Origin: CAYLUN01 sp964386865
GTDB taxonomy: Bacteria > Verrucomicrobiota > Kiritimatiellia > RFP12 > UBA1067
NCBI GenBank assembly: GCA_964386865.1
Contig: CAYLUN010000024.1
Span: forward strand, 1-64,000
DNA length: 64,000 nt
Direction: 5' to 3'
Position 1 is the first letter of the stretch. Every line of letters begins with the position of its first letter. Position numbers and translations under genes: made by a program. The notes beneath the pieces were generated by a model. The model was not told where the DNA came from. It did not search any database and saw nothing but the letters and a program-made list of their open reading frames with translations. Positions 18,034 through 27,200 of this stretch are shown in pieces.

Positions 18034-19401
18034 TTAGGCCTTGGCCTTGACCGCCTCGCCGATCCGCGCGGACAGCGTGCGCTGGTCCGGGATGAGCGAG
18101 GCGAAAACGACCTGGCCGTCGATGCAGATGGTCGGCAGATTCTTGACGCCGAGCCGCTGCATAGCGGCGAGGCCCTCGCGCGTGGCGATACGGTGCTCTT
18201 TGACCACGACCGGCTGGCCCACCGCCACAACCGCGCGGTGCACGGCGTCCATCATGTACTGGCAGGGCGCGCAGGAGGCGGAGTCCAGCGTGATCACGTC
18301 GATCTGGACGTGCGGCAGCGCCTCGTAGCGCTCCGGCAGATCGCAGGTGGCCGTGCTCATCTGCTTCGCGATGATCGTGCGCTTGCAGATCTCGCGCCTG
18401 TAGCTGTCATGCACCATCTCCGCCACCGCCTCCAAATTCGCCGGCGGAACGGCGTACGGCAAATCGCAGCCCGGCGCCAGGATGAAGCCCGCGCTGCCCG
18501 CCACATCGATGCAGCGGATCGCGTCGAGCCGGCTGTCGTCCTCGTCCCCGAACAACAGGACGGCCGTCAGCTTGAGGTTGCCGCCGAAGCTCTTGCCCGT
18601 GGTTCGCGAGTAGTCGCGCAGCAGCCCCAGCGGGATGTTCTCGTCGATCGACAGGTTGTCGCAGGTGGTCTTGGCCATCTCGGCGAGGTTGCGCGACGCG
18701 TCGCCGCACACGAAGAGCGACGAGAAGCGCCTGCGCTCCCGCACGCCGTCGAAGACCTGGTTGACGTAGGGCGTCACAAACTCGGTAAAGTGCTCGGGCG
18801 AGATCTGGCTCGTCATCGGGTCGACCACGGCGATCACATCCGCGCCCGCCTCGATATAGGCCTGCGCCATCTTGCAGCCGATGGACGCGCTGTATCCGAC
18901 CACCGCCTTGACGTAGTCCGGGTGGTCGTACATCTGCATGAAGAGGTCGTTGCCCATCAGGTGCATCGCCAGCGTGAAGGGGCCGCAGATGAGCCCGTAG
19001 AGGCCCACCTCGCCGCCCACGTGCTGCTTCATGCGGCGCGTCACCTCGAAGGCCAAAGGCAGGCGGCCTGCGCCGAGGTCGAAGGGCGCGAGCCGGGCCA
19101 GCGAGCCGCCTCCCTCCAGCGGATGGGTCTTGACGGACGGCGGGGTCTCGTCGGCCCACGCCAGCTCGCAGCCCATGGCCTCGGCCTCGAGCTGCAGGTC
19201 GAAGAGCATGGGAATGCCATCCGGCCGGTAGCGGCGGACCGCCTCCGTCAAGCCCTGCACCATGAGGTCGGCCGAACGCAGATAATCGGACGCCTTGACG
19301 CCGATCATCTGCGCGCCGTGCACGCCCACGAAGGGCACCCACGCCGGCCGCGGCGTCAGGCCGTTGCGAAGCGCGTCGAACAGAATATCTTTACCTGTCA
19401 T
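18034..19401 (-). CDS. UroD/MtaA-like methyltransferase fused to a thioredoxin-like domain
   Basis: A 455-residue protein. Residues 1-340 follow the uroporphyrinogen-decarboxylase/MtaA-MtbA fold, whose corrinoid-associated members move methyl groups between a corrinoid protein and a thiol coenzyme (LICGPFTLAMHLMG, YIEAGADVIAVVDP, HISPEHF-like segment, GNL, ILAPGCDLPYAVPP). Residues 360-455 form a thioredoxin-like domain with CAPC at 377-380 and a NLPTICIDG cis-Pro region. It starts 6 nt after the corrinoid gene with AGGA at close spacing. True heme-pathway UroD is unlikely because of context and the fusion. The substrate is unknown; no MttB/MtaB-type methyltransferase is nearby. Confidence 0.85.
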   Translation of the reverse strand: MTGKDILFDALRNGLTPRPAWVPFVGVHGAQMIGVKASDYLRSADLMVQGLTEAVRRYRPDGIPMLFDLQLEAEAMGCELAWADETPPSVKTHPLEGGGSLARLAPFDLGAGRLPLAFEVTRRMKQHVGGEVGLYGLICGPFTLAMHLMGNDLFMQMYDHPDYVKAVVGYSASIGCKMAQAYIEAGADVIAVVDPMTSQISPEHFTEFVTPYVNQVFDGVRERRRFSSLFVCGDASRNLAEMAKTTCDNLSIDENIPLGLLRDYSRTTGKSFGGNLKLTAVLLFGDEDDSRLDAIRCIDVAGSAGFILAPGCDLPYAVPPANLEAVAEMVHDSYRREICKRTIIAKQMSTATCDLPERYEALPHVQIDVITLDSASCAPCQYMMDAVHRAVVAVGQPVVVKEHRIATREGLAAMQRLGVKNLPTICIDGQVVFASLIPDQRTLSARIGEAVKAKA

Positions 19402-19407
19402 AGCGTC

Positions 19408-20034
19408 CTACGAGAGAAGCCGCTTGGCCAACTCGGCGGCAGACGCCGCGTCGGGCGAGTAGCCGTCCGCGCCGATCGCGTCGCAGTAGGCCTGCGTCAC
19501 CGGCGCGCCGCCGATGATGACCTTGGCGGGAACGCCTGCGGCACGGATCGCCTCGACCGCGCCCTTCATGCTGGGCATGGTGGTCGTCAGCAGCGCCGAC
19601 AGGCCGACGATCTTCGCGTTGTGCTCCTTGGCCAGCGCCACGAACTTCTCGGGCGACACATCGACGCCCGCGTCGACGACCGCAAAGCCCGCGCCCTCGA
19701 GCATCATGATGACCAAGTTCTTGCCGATGTCGTGGAGGTCGCCCTTGACCGTGCCCATAACCGCCGTCGCGACGGCCTGCACGCCCGCTTTGATCAGATG
19801 CGGCTTGAGCAGCTCCGTGCCCGCCTTCATGGCGCGCGCCGCAACCAGCACCTCCGGCACAAAAACCTCGTTGCGCTTGAACCGCTGCCCCACCTCGCCC
19901 ATGGCCTCCAAAAGCCCGCTGTTCAGAATTTCCTGCGCCGGCGATCCCTCGGCCAGAAGGCCCTCCACCAGCTTGCGCACATCCGCCACCTTACCGCTCT
20001 TCATCGCCACTTTCAGCACGTCATAGTCGGGCAT
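19408..20034 (-). CDS. Corrinoid (B12-binding) methyl-carrier protein
   Basis: A 208-residue MtaC/MttC/MtbC-type protein. Residues 1-90 form the helical cap (B12-binding-2 domain), followed by the cobalamin-binding Rossmann domain with D99-x-H101-x-x-G104 (GDLHDIGKN), where the histidine is the lower axial cobalt ligand, then GLSALLTTTM and IIGGAPVT. It carries a methyl group between a substrate-specific methyltransferase and an acceptor enzyme. A good AAGGA Shine-Dalgarno precedes the ATG. It is the first gene of a three-gene operon divergent from an AraC regulator, which probably controls it. Confidence 0.95.
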   Translation of the reverse strand: MPDYDVLKVAMKSGKVADVRKLVEGLLAEGSPAQEILNSGLLEAMGEVGQRFKRNEVFVPEVLVAARAMKAGTELLKPHLIKAGVQAVATAVMGTVKGDLHDIGKNLVIMMLEGAGFAVVDAGVDVSPEKFVALAKEHNAKIVGLSALLTTTMPSMKGAVEAIRAAGVPAKVIIGGAPVTQAYCDAIGADGYSPDAASAAELAKRLLS

Positions 20035-20131
20035 GACTTGATCCTTTCATAGGGCTCCCACTTGCTACCAACCAGAAAACGGTATTAGGATAGCCCGTCG
20101 CAACCGCTATAGCGAGCCCAGACGAATGTTC

Positions 20132-20159
20132 TTGCTTTTCCAGAAACGTGCTCTATATT
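20132..20159 (+). promoter_or_regulatory. Candidate promoter giving a leaderless araC-type mRNA
   Basis: TTGCTT (20132-20137), a 16-nt spacer and TATATT (20154-20159, 5/6 match to TATAAT). The -10 ends 6 nt before the ATG at 20166, so transcription would begin at or next to the start codon. No Shine-Dalgarno is present there, which is consistent. Confidence 0.4.
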
Positions 20160-20165
20160 TGCTTC

Positions 20166-21101
20166 ATGAAAGAAGAAAACAGCCCGCTCTTCACGCTTCA
20201 GCAGGAGCGTTTTCTGAGCGAGACGCGCACCGCCGTCTTTCTGTACATGCTGCAGGATGGCGAGGTCTACGCCATGAACAGCTTTCCTCACCTGCACAAG
20301 CTCGGCTTTCTTCTGAACGCGGAGGAGATCCAGTCCTTCCACCTGCACGAGTTCGCCGAGGTCATCCTGCTCGTCAAAGGCTACCTGCTCCACGAGGTCA
20401 ACGGCAGCCACCACATCCTGCCGCCCGGCTCGCTCGTCTTCGTGCGCCCCTACGACCTGCACCGCCTGCTGCCTGTGAACTCGGAGCGCACGCTTTTCGC
20501 CAGCCTCGTGCTGGCCTCGTCCGTGATCCAGGAGCTCATGTCGTACCTTTGCACGCCCGCCATCCTGCACCACTTCAACACCGCGCCGGAGGCGCCCTGT
20601 TTCCAGCTGCAGCCCGACGAAGCCCGCAGCCTGATGCTCCAGATGGAAGGCGTCAGCAACGAGCAGGCGGTCTCCCCGGAGACCGGCACGCTGATGGCGC
20701 GCGTGCTCGCGGCTCAGCTCTTCGCCGGCTACCTGCTCAACCCCCGCACGCAGGAGCGCGCGAAGCCCCTGCCGCCGCCCTGGCTCGCCCAACTGCGCGA
20801 GGAGGCCGAGGGCTGGGACTCCCTGAGGAACGCGCCCCACCGCCTCCACCAGCGCTGCCCCTGCCACCCCAGCCACCTCTGCAAGAGCTTCCAGCGCTAC
20901 TACGGGGAGACGCCCACCGACTTCATCAACCGCCTGCGCCTGCGCAAAGCGGTGCGGTCGCTGAACGAGCCCGACACCAAGATCGCCGCCGTCGCAGCCG
21001 AGTTGGGCTTCGACAGCCTCAGCCACTTCCACCGGCTCTTCAAGCGCCACTACGGCCTCACCCCCGCCGAGTACCGGCGCTCGCACACCGCCGAAGGCTG
21101 A
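20166..21101 (+). CDS. AraC-family transcriptional regulator
   Basis: A 311-residue regulator. The N-terminal half is a cupin-like ligand domain (HLHEFAEVILLVKGYLLHEVNG, then LPPGSLVFVRPYDLHRL) and the C-terminal 100 residues are the AraC double helix-turn-helix (HPSHLCKSFQRYYGETPTDF, KIAAVAAELGFDSLSHFHRL, ending YGLTPAEYRRS). The cupin layout resembles ChbR-type regulators. ATG 20166 is preferred; GTG 20148 is an alternative upstream start in the same frame. It is divergent from the corrinoid/UroD/CobW operon, 131 nt away, and probably senses its substrate. Confidence 0.92.
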   Translation: MKEENSPLFTLQQERFLSETRTAVFLYMLQDGEVYAMNSFPHLHKLGFLLNAEEIQSFHLHEFAEVILLVKGYLLHEVNGSHHILPPGSLVFVRPYDLHRLLPVNSERTLFASLVLASSVIQELMSYLCTPAILHHFNTAPEAPCFQLQPDEARSLMLQMEGVSNEQAVSPETGTLMARVLAAQLFAGYLLNPRTQERAKPLPPPWLAQLREEAEGWDSLRNAPHRLHQRCPCHPSHLCKSFQRYYGETPTDFINRLRLRKAVRSLNEPDTKIAAVAAELGFDSLSHFHRLFKRHYGLTPAEYRRSHTAEG

Positions 21102-21116
21102 CGCGCCTCCGCTCGC

Positions 21117-22004
21117 TCACTCCAGCACCAGCACGTTCGTGACCTGCCGCGCCGCAACGTGGTCCGCCCACCGCCAGACCACCGCGTTGGACGCGTCGAA
21201 CTCCACCAGGTGCGGCCCGGTTCCGCGTTTGCCGTGCCCCAGCCAGTTCGCCACCACCACGTTGCCGTTAGCCAGACGCTGGAACCCGCTGAAGAAATCC
21301 AGCCCCCATTCCGGATGGCCTCCCTTCTTCGCGTCGCCCCAGAACCGCACCAGCCGCCCGTCACGATCCACCTGCACGACCTTCACCCCGCCGCCCGCGC
21401 TTGCCAGCGTCGTGCCGTCTTCCAAACGGCAGACCGCGTAACCCTTGTCGCCATACGCCTCCAAGGCGGCCGACCAGACGACCTTCGCCTCCGAGTCGAT
21501 CTCGACCGCGCGGAACGGCTTGACCACCGACATCAGGATGTGGCCGCTCTCCAGGACCTGCATAACGCGCAGGGCGGAGGCGTCCGGATAGACCAGCCGA
21601 CCCGCGCCCGTCGGCCGCAGGTCGCGCCCCACGCCGTACACGACCACGCCTGAGGGCGAATGGCCGGCAAGCCAGGTGCTGCCGTCCGCCCGCCGCACCG
21701 CGGCGCTGATCCGCGAGTACCCCTCCACGCGCACCCGGGCCTCGCCGCTCGCCAGCTCGTACTCCGCAAACCCCGTATCGAGCCCGACCAAAACCCGGCC
21801 GTCGCCCACGCGCTGCAGAGACCGCGACGCGGCCGACACCGGCCGCGTCCAGCTGTTCGACAGGTTGAACTGGTCAACGTAAACCAGCCGAGCGTCCGGC
21901 GCATTGTCGATGCACACAAAGCGGTGCCGCACCTCCGCCTGCGCCGCCAGCAAAACCAGGCATCCGGCCACGGCTATCACGCCCAGCCTCACATCCACGC
22001 TCAT
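21117..22004 (-). CDS. Secreted beta-propeller-like protein of unknown function
   Basis: A 295-residue exported protein. ATG 22004 was chosen because GAGGGG precedes it and a signal peptide follows (LGVIAVAGCLVLLAAQAEV). The mature part is built from repeating four-strand-like units with VGDGRVLVGL, RRADGSTWLAG, LESGHILMS, LEDGTTLASAGGG and LANGNVVVANW, consistent with a small beta-propeller of the PQQ/NHL kind. The ending WRWADHVAARQVTNVLVLE resembles PVC propeller proteins. It is the last gene of a four-gene operon of exported proteins. No enzymatic residues are recognised. Confidence 0.75.
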   Translation of the reverse strand: MSVDVRLGVIAVAGCLVLLAAQAEVRHRFVCIDNAPDARLVYVDQFNLSNSWTRPVSAASRSLQRVGDGRVLVGLDTGFAEYELASGEARVRVEGYSRISAAVRRADGSTWLAGHSPSGVVVYGVGRDLRPTGAGRLVYPDASALRVMQVLESGHILMSVVKPFRAVEIDSEAKVVWSAALEAYGDKGYAVCRLEDGTTLASAGGGVKVVQVDRDGRLVRFWGDAKKGGHPEWGLDFFSGFQRLANGNVVVANWLGHGKRGTGPHLVEFDASNAVVWRWADHVAARQVTNVLVLE

Positions 22005-22051
22005 TGGATATCCCCTCTTGTTTCCACGCGTTCGCCGCGGCAGGGAGGGCG

Positions 22052-23101
22052 CTACCGGCTGCCGCTGCCGCGCTGCAGCAGCGTGCCCATCAGGTGCCAG
22101 CCCCGGCCCACGGGCTTGGCGGGAGAGTCCTCGGCACAGCCGAACTCGCCCGCGCACCACACGCCGAACAGCGCCCCTTCGCTGCCCAGCCCCTCCAGCA
22201 GCGCCTTCTGCTCATCCTCGACCGCCTCCAGCTTGCCCTTGCGTCCCGCGCAGTCGAAAGCGAGGAACAGCTGCGGCAGGCCGCACAGCCGCGACCGCAG
22301 CCCGGCGGCCACCGCGCGCGCCGAGTCCAGCACGGCCTGGTTGTCCTTGGCCTGCGCGCCGCCCTGCTCCACGCCCACGTCTCCGTCCACCACCAGCGCG
22401 ACCGCCGCGTCGGTGTAAAGCCGCCCCTGGTAGTGGATCCAGTTCTGGCCCGCGTTCTTGTTGGCCGACCCGCCGGTCACCGCCAGCGCCTCTCCCGCGA
22501 CCGCCTGCACGCCGTCCAGCAGCAGCTGGTTCTTGGGCGAGTGCGCGTCCGCCAGCACAACCAGCAGCCGCGTCTGCGCGTTCGCGGGCACCTGTTCCGC
22601 CAACGCCCGGCCGCCCGCGCCCAGCGCGGCTTTCAGCGCCGCCTCGTCGCGCTCCAGCGTCAGCCCCTTGCTCTTCAGATCCGGCACCAGGGCCATCCGC
22701 ACGGCGAGGCCGTCGCCGCCCAGCCCCAGCAGGCCGACCGCCTGCCGGTCTGCCACGCCTTCGCGCGTGTAGATCCCGTACGCCGCGAGCCCCACCACCC
22801 GCTCCTTGCCGAACACCGAGGCCACACCCTTTGCGGCCCGGGCCTTGTCCGCTTTCTCAACGAAGCACTCGGCGAGCACGACCACGTGCGGCGCCGCCCC
22901 GCCCAGCCGGGCCTTCAGCGCCTCCGCCGCCAGCCTGCCGGCCGCGTACGCGTCCACGCCCGCCGCGGGATTCGCCCGCGCCAGCGCCGTCGCCGCCACG
23001 ACCTCCCCGCCCGCCTTGGGCGGCGTCACCGCTCGCTGCGGCACCGTCGCGCACCCCGCCGCCAACATCCCCACGCAGAGCCCCGCCCAAACCTGATTCA
23101 T
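22052..23101 (-). CDS. Exported FIST-domain lipoprotein
   Basis: A 349-residue protein starting at ATG 23101 (GGAGG six nt upstream). A lipoprotein leader ends LAAGC with the modified Cys at 17. The rest matches the FIST_N plus FIST_C arrangement: GKERVVGLAAYGIYT and LGLGGDGLAVRMALV in the N-half, then LLLDGVQAVAGEALAVTGGSANKN, and near the end LFLAFDCAGRKGKLE and EGALFGVWCAGEFG. FIST domains are ligand-sensing modules normally found in the cytoplasm. A lipid-anchored periplasmic version is unusual and suggests an envelope sensor or binding role with its operon partners. Confidence 0.82.
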   Translation of the reverse strand: MNQVWAGLCVGMLAAGCATVPQRAVTPPKAGGEVVAATALARANPAAGVDAYAAGRLAAEALKARLGGAAPHVVVLAECFVEKADKARAAKGVASVFGKERVVGLAAYGIYTREGVADRQAVGLLGLGGDGLAVRMALVPDLKSKGLTLERDEAALKAALGAGGRALAEQVPANAQTRLLVVLADAHSPKNQLLLDGVQAVAGEALAVTGGSANKNAGQNWIHYQGRLYTDAAVALVVDGDVGVEQGGAQAKDNQAVLDSARAVAAGLRSRLCGLPQLFLAFDCAGRKGKLEAVEDEQKALLEGLGSEGALFGVWCAGEFGCAEDSPAKPVGRGWHLMGTLLQRGSGSR

Positions 23102-23156
23102 CGTTTCCTCCATTCGCATTCGTTCGCGTGAATTCGCGGGCACAAGGCCCCCTGTG

Positions 23157-24125
23157 TCAATGGATGGACGAGCAGAACCCGAACTCCGCTCCTCCGTCGT
23201 ACGGCGCCGCGCCAGCCCAGCACCCGCCCGGCCACATCGTCCAACACGACGGACGCGCGTGGCGCTCCGCCTCAAGCCGGTTCATCGCCGCGCCGAGGTC
23301 GCGCAGCCCCGCGCCGCCTGGATCGTGCACCAGCAGCGAGAACGCGCACTCCCGCCCCGCGTCCACGCGCACGCCCTCAAGCGCCTCCAGCGGCAGGGCC
23401 AGCTCATACACCGTCACGCCGCCGCCATGCCGCACCGCCGCCGCCGCGCCCGGCACGTCCGGGCCCCACTCGCGCTGCGCCTGCGGCGCGGCCAGCCGCC
23501 TGCACACCGCCCGTGACGTCGAGGTCGGCTCAATCAGAAACTCGTGCCGGTTGGTGGTCGCGCCCCTCGCGCCGACCACCAGCTGCACCGCGTCGAAGGC
23601 GCCGTCCGCCCGCCTCTTGCCGGACGGCACCAGCTCCCGCTCGAAAACCTCGACGGCCACGTAGAAGGCCTCCTCGCTCCAGTACGCCCGCACCACGGAG
23701 CGCAGCCCCTGCGTCTCGAAGCACACCGGTATCGCGTCGCGCCACTCGTCGCCCAGCCGCCCGTCGACCTTAGCCTTCCCGTACGGCGCGCTCGCCGTGC
23801 GAACGGTCTGCGTCCGTGCGGCGCCGCCCGAGACCGACACGGCGAACGCATAGGCGTTGTCCGCGTTCTCGCGGGCCTTGACCACGCGGTACGAGAGCCT
23901 GCGCATCTCGCGCGCTCCCACCATAACATCGAAGGACGCCGGCTCGATCGCCCAGCCTTCCGGCGGCGCGACGGACAGCCGGCCGCTCCACGGCTCGTCC
24001 GCCGCCACATCGATCTCCCCGACCGGCCCGGTCGACGGGTTCACCAGAAAGTTCCGGCACCGCACCTGCGGCTCCGCGCAAACGCCTAGCACCAACAAAA
24101 AAACAGTGGCAATCACCGGTCTCAT
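23157..24125 (-). CDS. Secreted CBM9/DOMON-like protein
   Basis: A 322-residue protein with a signal peptide (MRPVIATVFLLVLGVCAEP). Residues 20-100 form a beta-sandwich-like region; residues about 115-300 match the carbohydrate-binding family 9 style module (KVDGRLGDEWRDA, VRAYWSEEAFYVAVEVFERE, FDAVQLVVGAR, HEFLIEPTS, YELALPLEAL, CAFSLLVHDPGG, ending DGGAEFGFCS). Such modules bind sugars or heme-like ligands and often accompany c-type proteins in anaerobes. It lies between the FIST lipoprotein (55 nt) and the HEAT/c-type protein (77 nt) in one operon. Ligand unknown. Confidence 0.8.
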   Translation of the reverse strand: MRPVIATVFLLVLGVCAEPQVRCRNFLVNPSTGPVGEIDVAADEPWSGRLSVAPPEGWAIEPASFDVMVGAREMRRLSYRVVKARENADNAYAFAVSVSGGAARTQTVRTASAPYGKAKVDGRLGDEWRDAIPVCFETQGLRSVVRAYWSEEAFYVAVEVFERELVPSGKRRADGAFDAVQLVVGARGATTNRHEFLIEPTSTSRAVCRRLAAPQAQREWGPDVPGAAAAVRHGGGVTVYELALPLEALEGVRVDAGRECAFSLLVHDPGGAGLRDLGAAMNRLEAERHARPSCWTMWPGGCWAGAAPYDGGAEFGFCSSIH

Positions 24126-24202
24126 CTCCGCCCCCTCGCCTGAGCCGCCTTCCCAACTTGAGAACGCTCGAACTCCCGCGCTTTAGAGCTTTGGAACTTC
24201 CC

Positions 24203-27200
24203 CTACTCTCTCGCCAGAAGCGTCGTCGAATTCACGGTGCGCATGCGCTCTTCGTCGTGGCGGCGCACCACCCCTTTGTACCAAATCTTGCCGCGATAGC
24301 GCAACGCGCCTTCCTGCGGCAGGCAGGTGACCGCCGGCTGGGCCGAAGCCTGAGCGTAGCCCCCGCGGCTCTGCGGCGACGCGTCCGCCTCCTCGTGGCA
24401 CCCCACGCAACCGCGGTTCTCGCCAGGCCGCAGCTGCATCCAAATGAGCTGGTCGCTCAGCAGCTGCCAGTCTGCGTCCAGCGCCTGCATGTGGATCAGC
24501 CGGTCCGCAGGCACCTCCACGGCGAACGAGCCGTCCGGCGCGAGCGGCACCACGCCGAGCACGCGGGCCACGGCGCCGCCGTGGTTCTTCCAGGCGATGC
24601 CGCCGTCCACGTGCGTCTGGTGGCGCGAGACCACCGGCAGCCCCTCCACCACGCGCACATACCGGGCGCGCTCCGCCACCAGCGGGTCGCGCGAGCGGAA
24701 AACCGACTGGCAGTCGAGCCGCGCCGTCAGCGATGCCCGGCTCGCCGCCTGCTCCGGCGGCGCAGGCGGCCGCCGCCGCGCGACCAGCGGGCGCGCCTCG
24801 AATTCGGCCGTGGCCGGATCGTTGTAGACGAGCGCGAGCACGCGGTTCGTCAGCGCGAGCCGATAGATCCCGTGATCCACTGGCGCGAGGCGGTCGCGGA
24901 CGGCTCGCCCCTTCTTATCCTTGGTCATCGGCCGCTCGCCCGCGGCGACCAGCAGCGTGTTGTTGTCCAGCGGGTACGGCGTCGTCAGCGCGTAGCGGTC
25001 GTCCGGGAACAGCAGCGTCTGCTCGTGCTTGCGCGGCCCCACGACGAACGGCCCGTCCAGCGAGTTGAGGATGATCCGCCCGTCCGGCATCTGCTGCGGC
25101 TGCGAGAACGTGAGCACGCGGTGGCGCGGCGGCGCGGCCGCCTCCACGCAGGTGCGCGTCCGCCAGAACGCGCGGCTCTCAGGCCCGTAGAGCGTGAGCG
25201 GCTGCGTGCCGTCGGGCAGCACCGACAGCAGGTTCCACTCGGTCTTCACGCGCGAGTAGATCACCTCCAGCCGCGTGAACAGGACGCGGCCGTCCTGCGC
25301 CACCACGGGCTCGGCGTCGCCCCCGAAGTTCATGCCGAGCACGGTGATGCCGCTGCCGTCAGGCTGCATCACCGACAGCCCCGTCGCCGCATAGCCGTGG
25401 TATTCGTCGCGCAGGCCGACCCGGCTGGTCGAGAAGACGATGCGCCCGTCCGGCAGGTAGTTCGGATGCACGTCGTGGTAGCACCCCTGCGTGAGCTGGC
25501 GCATCCCCGTGCCGTCTGCGTTCATCTCGAACACGTGCCACCACGGGTCGGCGTCGCCGCCGCGCCTGGAAAACAGCAGCCGCGTCCCGTCGTACGACAC
25601 CTCCACGTCCGCGACAGAACCGTCCGTGAAAGCGGTCAGAGGCCGAGCCTCCGCACCCGCGCCGGGGCGCTCCAGCCGGCAGATCGTGTGGCCCATGCGA
25701 AAGACCGGGCCGGAGTCGGTTGTGGAGTAGGACTGGCGCGAGTACGGGATCTGGAACACGTTGCGCGGCTTGAGGTCGCCCTTGATAAAGACCAGCGGCG
25801 CCGCCAGCGGATCCGTCGCCGCGCCCGGCCGGTCGGGCGGAGGCTCGACGCGCGGGGCAGGCGCCGCGTCGTTCAGCGGAACCTGCCTGCGCCACAGTTC
25901 CTCTCTGGCCAACACCTGCACCGAGTGGAACGGATGCGCCTGCGCGACGCCGCGGAGCAGCGACGCCGCCTCGGGCTCCCCGCGGCCCGCCAGCGCCTGC
26001 GCGGCGGCATACTGAACCTCCAGCGTCTGCCGCTCGTCAGCCGCGTAGCGCGCCAGCAGCGGCAGAACCTCCGGCCCAGACAGGCAGCCCGCCGCGAGCA
26101 GAAAGCTCTCCTTCCAGCGCGGCGCGGGATCGTTGAACTCGTCCTGCCCCTGCCGCGGGCTCCGGTAATCGTACACGCCGCAGAACCCGTAGTCGCTGTC
26201 CGGCTTCGCGCCCTCCAGCGCCCGGACGAGCGCGGGCGCACTGCCGCGCGCGTTCAGGAACAGCAGCGCCTTCGAGGCGTTGAGGCGCACCCAGCCGTTC
26301 GAGTGCGACAGCAGGCTCTCGAACCGCGCCGCATCGCCCGGCTCGCGGCTCAGCGCCAGCAAGATGTTGGCCCCGTAGACCGGATAGCGGACGCGCACCT
26401 CCGCCGCGTTGTGCGAGCCAATCTCCCGAAACGCCTCGTAGAGCGCATCCCGCCGGACGGGGGCAGTCGGCTGGCCGAACGCCTCAAACACGGCCTCCAC
26501 CGCTTGACGCCTCACGCCGGCCCGCTCGAAGAGCCACGCCATGAGGTGGTGGACCGGCTCCGGCTCGTACACGATCGACGCGTCGTGGTCAGAGGGGATC
26601 GCGAGAAGGAGCTGCGGCGTCAGCCGGCGCAGCGCGTCCCGGTGAGCCGGCGCGGAAAGATCGAGCCGGCTGAGCGCGAACAGGATCGCATAGGCCGCGC
26701 GCGGCACGCGGTCCGCCGCCGGAAAATGCGGCACGTCCATCAGCGGCAGAGAGGGGATATCCTTCGAGCCATAGGTCGGCCAGTCGCTCGTCAGCAGCAG
26801 ATGCGCCTTGAGCGCGTGCTCCGGAAACGCGGCCAGCAGCGCCTCGACGGCCGCCGGCCCGCCGAAGTCGCCCAGCGCCTCGGCCGCGTAGCACGCCCAC
26901 TCCTTCACGCCCAGCAGCGCGATCAGCGCCCGCTCCGCCTCGCACCCGCCCTGCCGGCCCAGCGCGCGGATCGCGGCCTGGACAAACAGCGCCTCTTCGT
27001 CGCCCCACAGCGCCTTGCGCTGAACCTGATACGGTTCGAGCGCCCGCAGCAGCAGGGGCACGGCTGACTCGCGCGCGCCGACCGCGCCCAGCGCGCGGGC
27101 CGCACGCTCGCGCGCCAGCCACGGCGCCCCGGCCACAGCCGTCACCGCGTCGCAGCACAGCGCGCCCGCACGCGCTTCCTCCGCACACCGCCGCCACGCC

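Noticed and set aside
18034..19401. Heme-pathway uroporphyrinogen decarboxylase (hemE)
   Set aside because: Operon partners are a corrinoid protein and a CobW GTPase, and a thioredoxin domain is fused; no other heme gene is near.
24158..27067. Open 969-codon plus-strand frame opposite the HEAT/PD40 gene
   Set aside because: Arg/His/Ala/Gln-rich shadow with no recognisable domain, while the minus strand encodes HEAT, propeller and CVGCH motifs.
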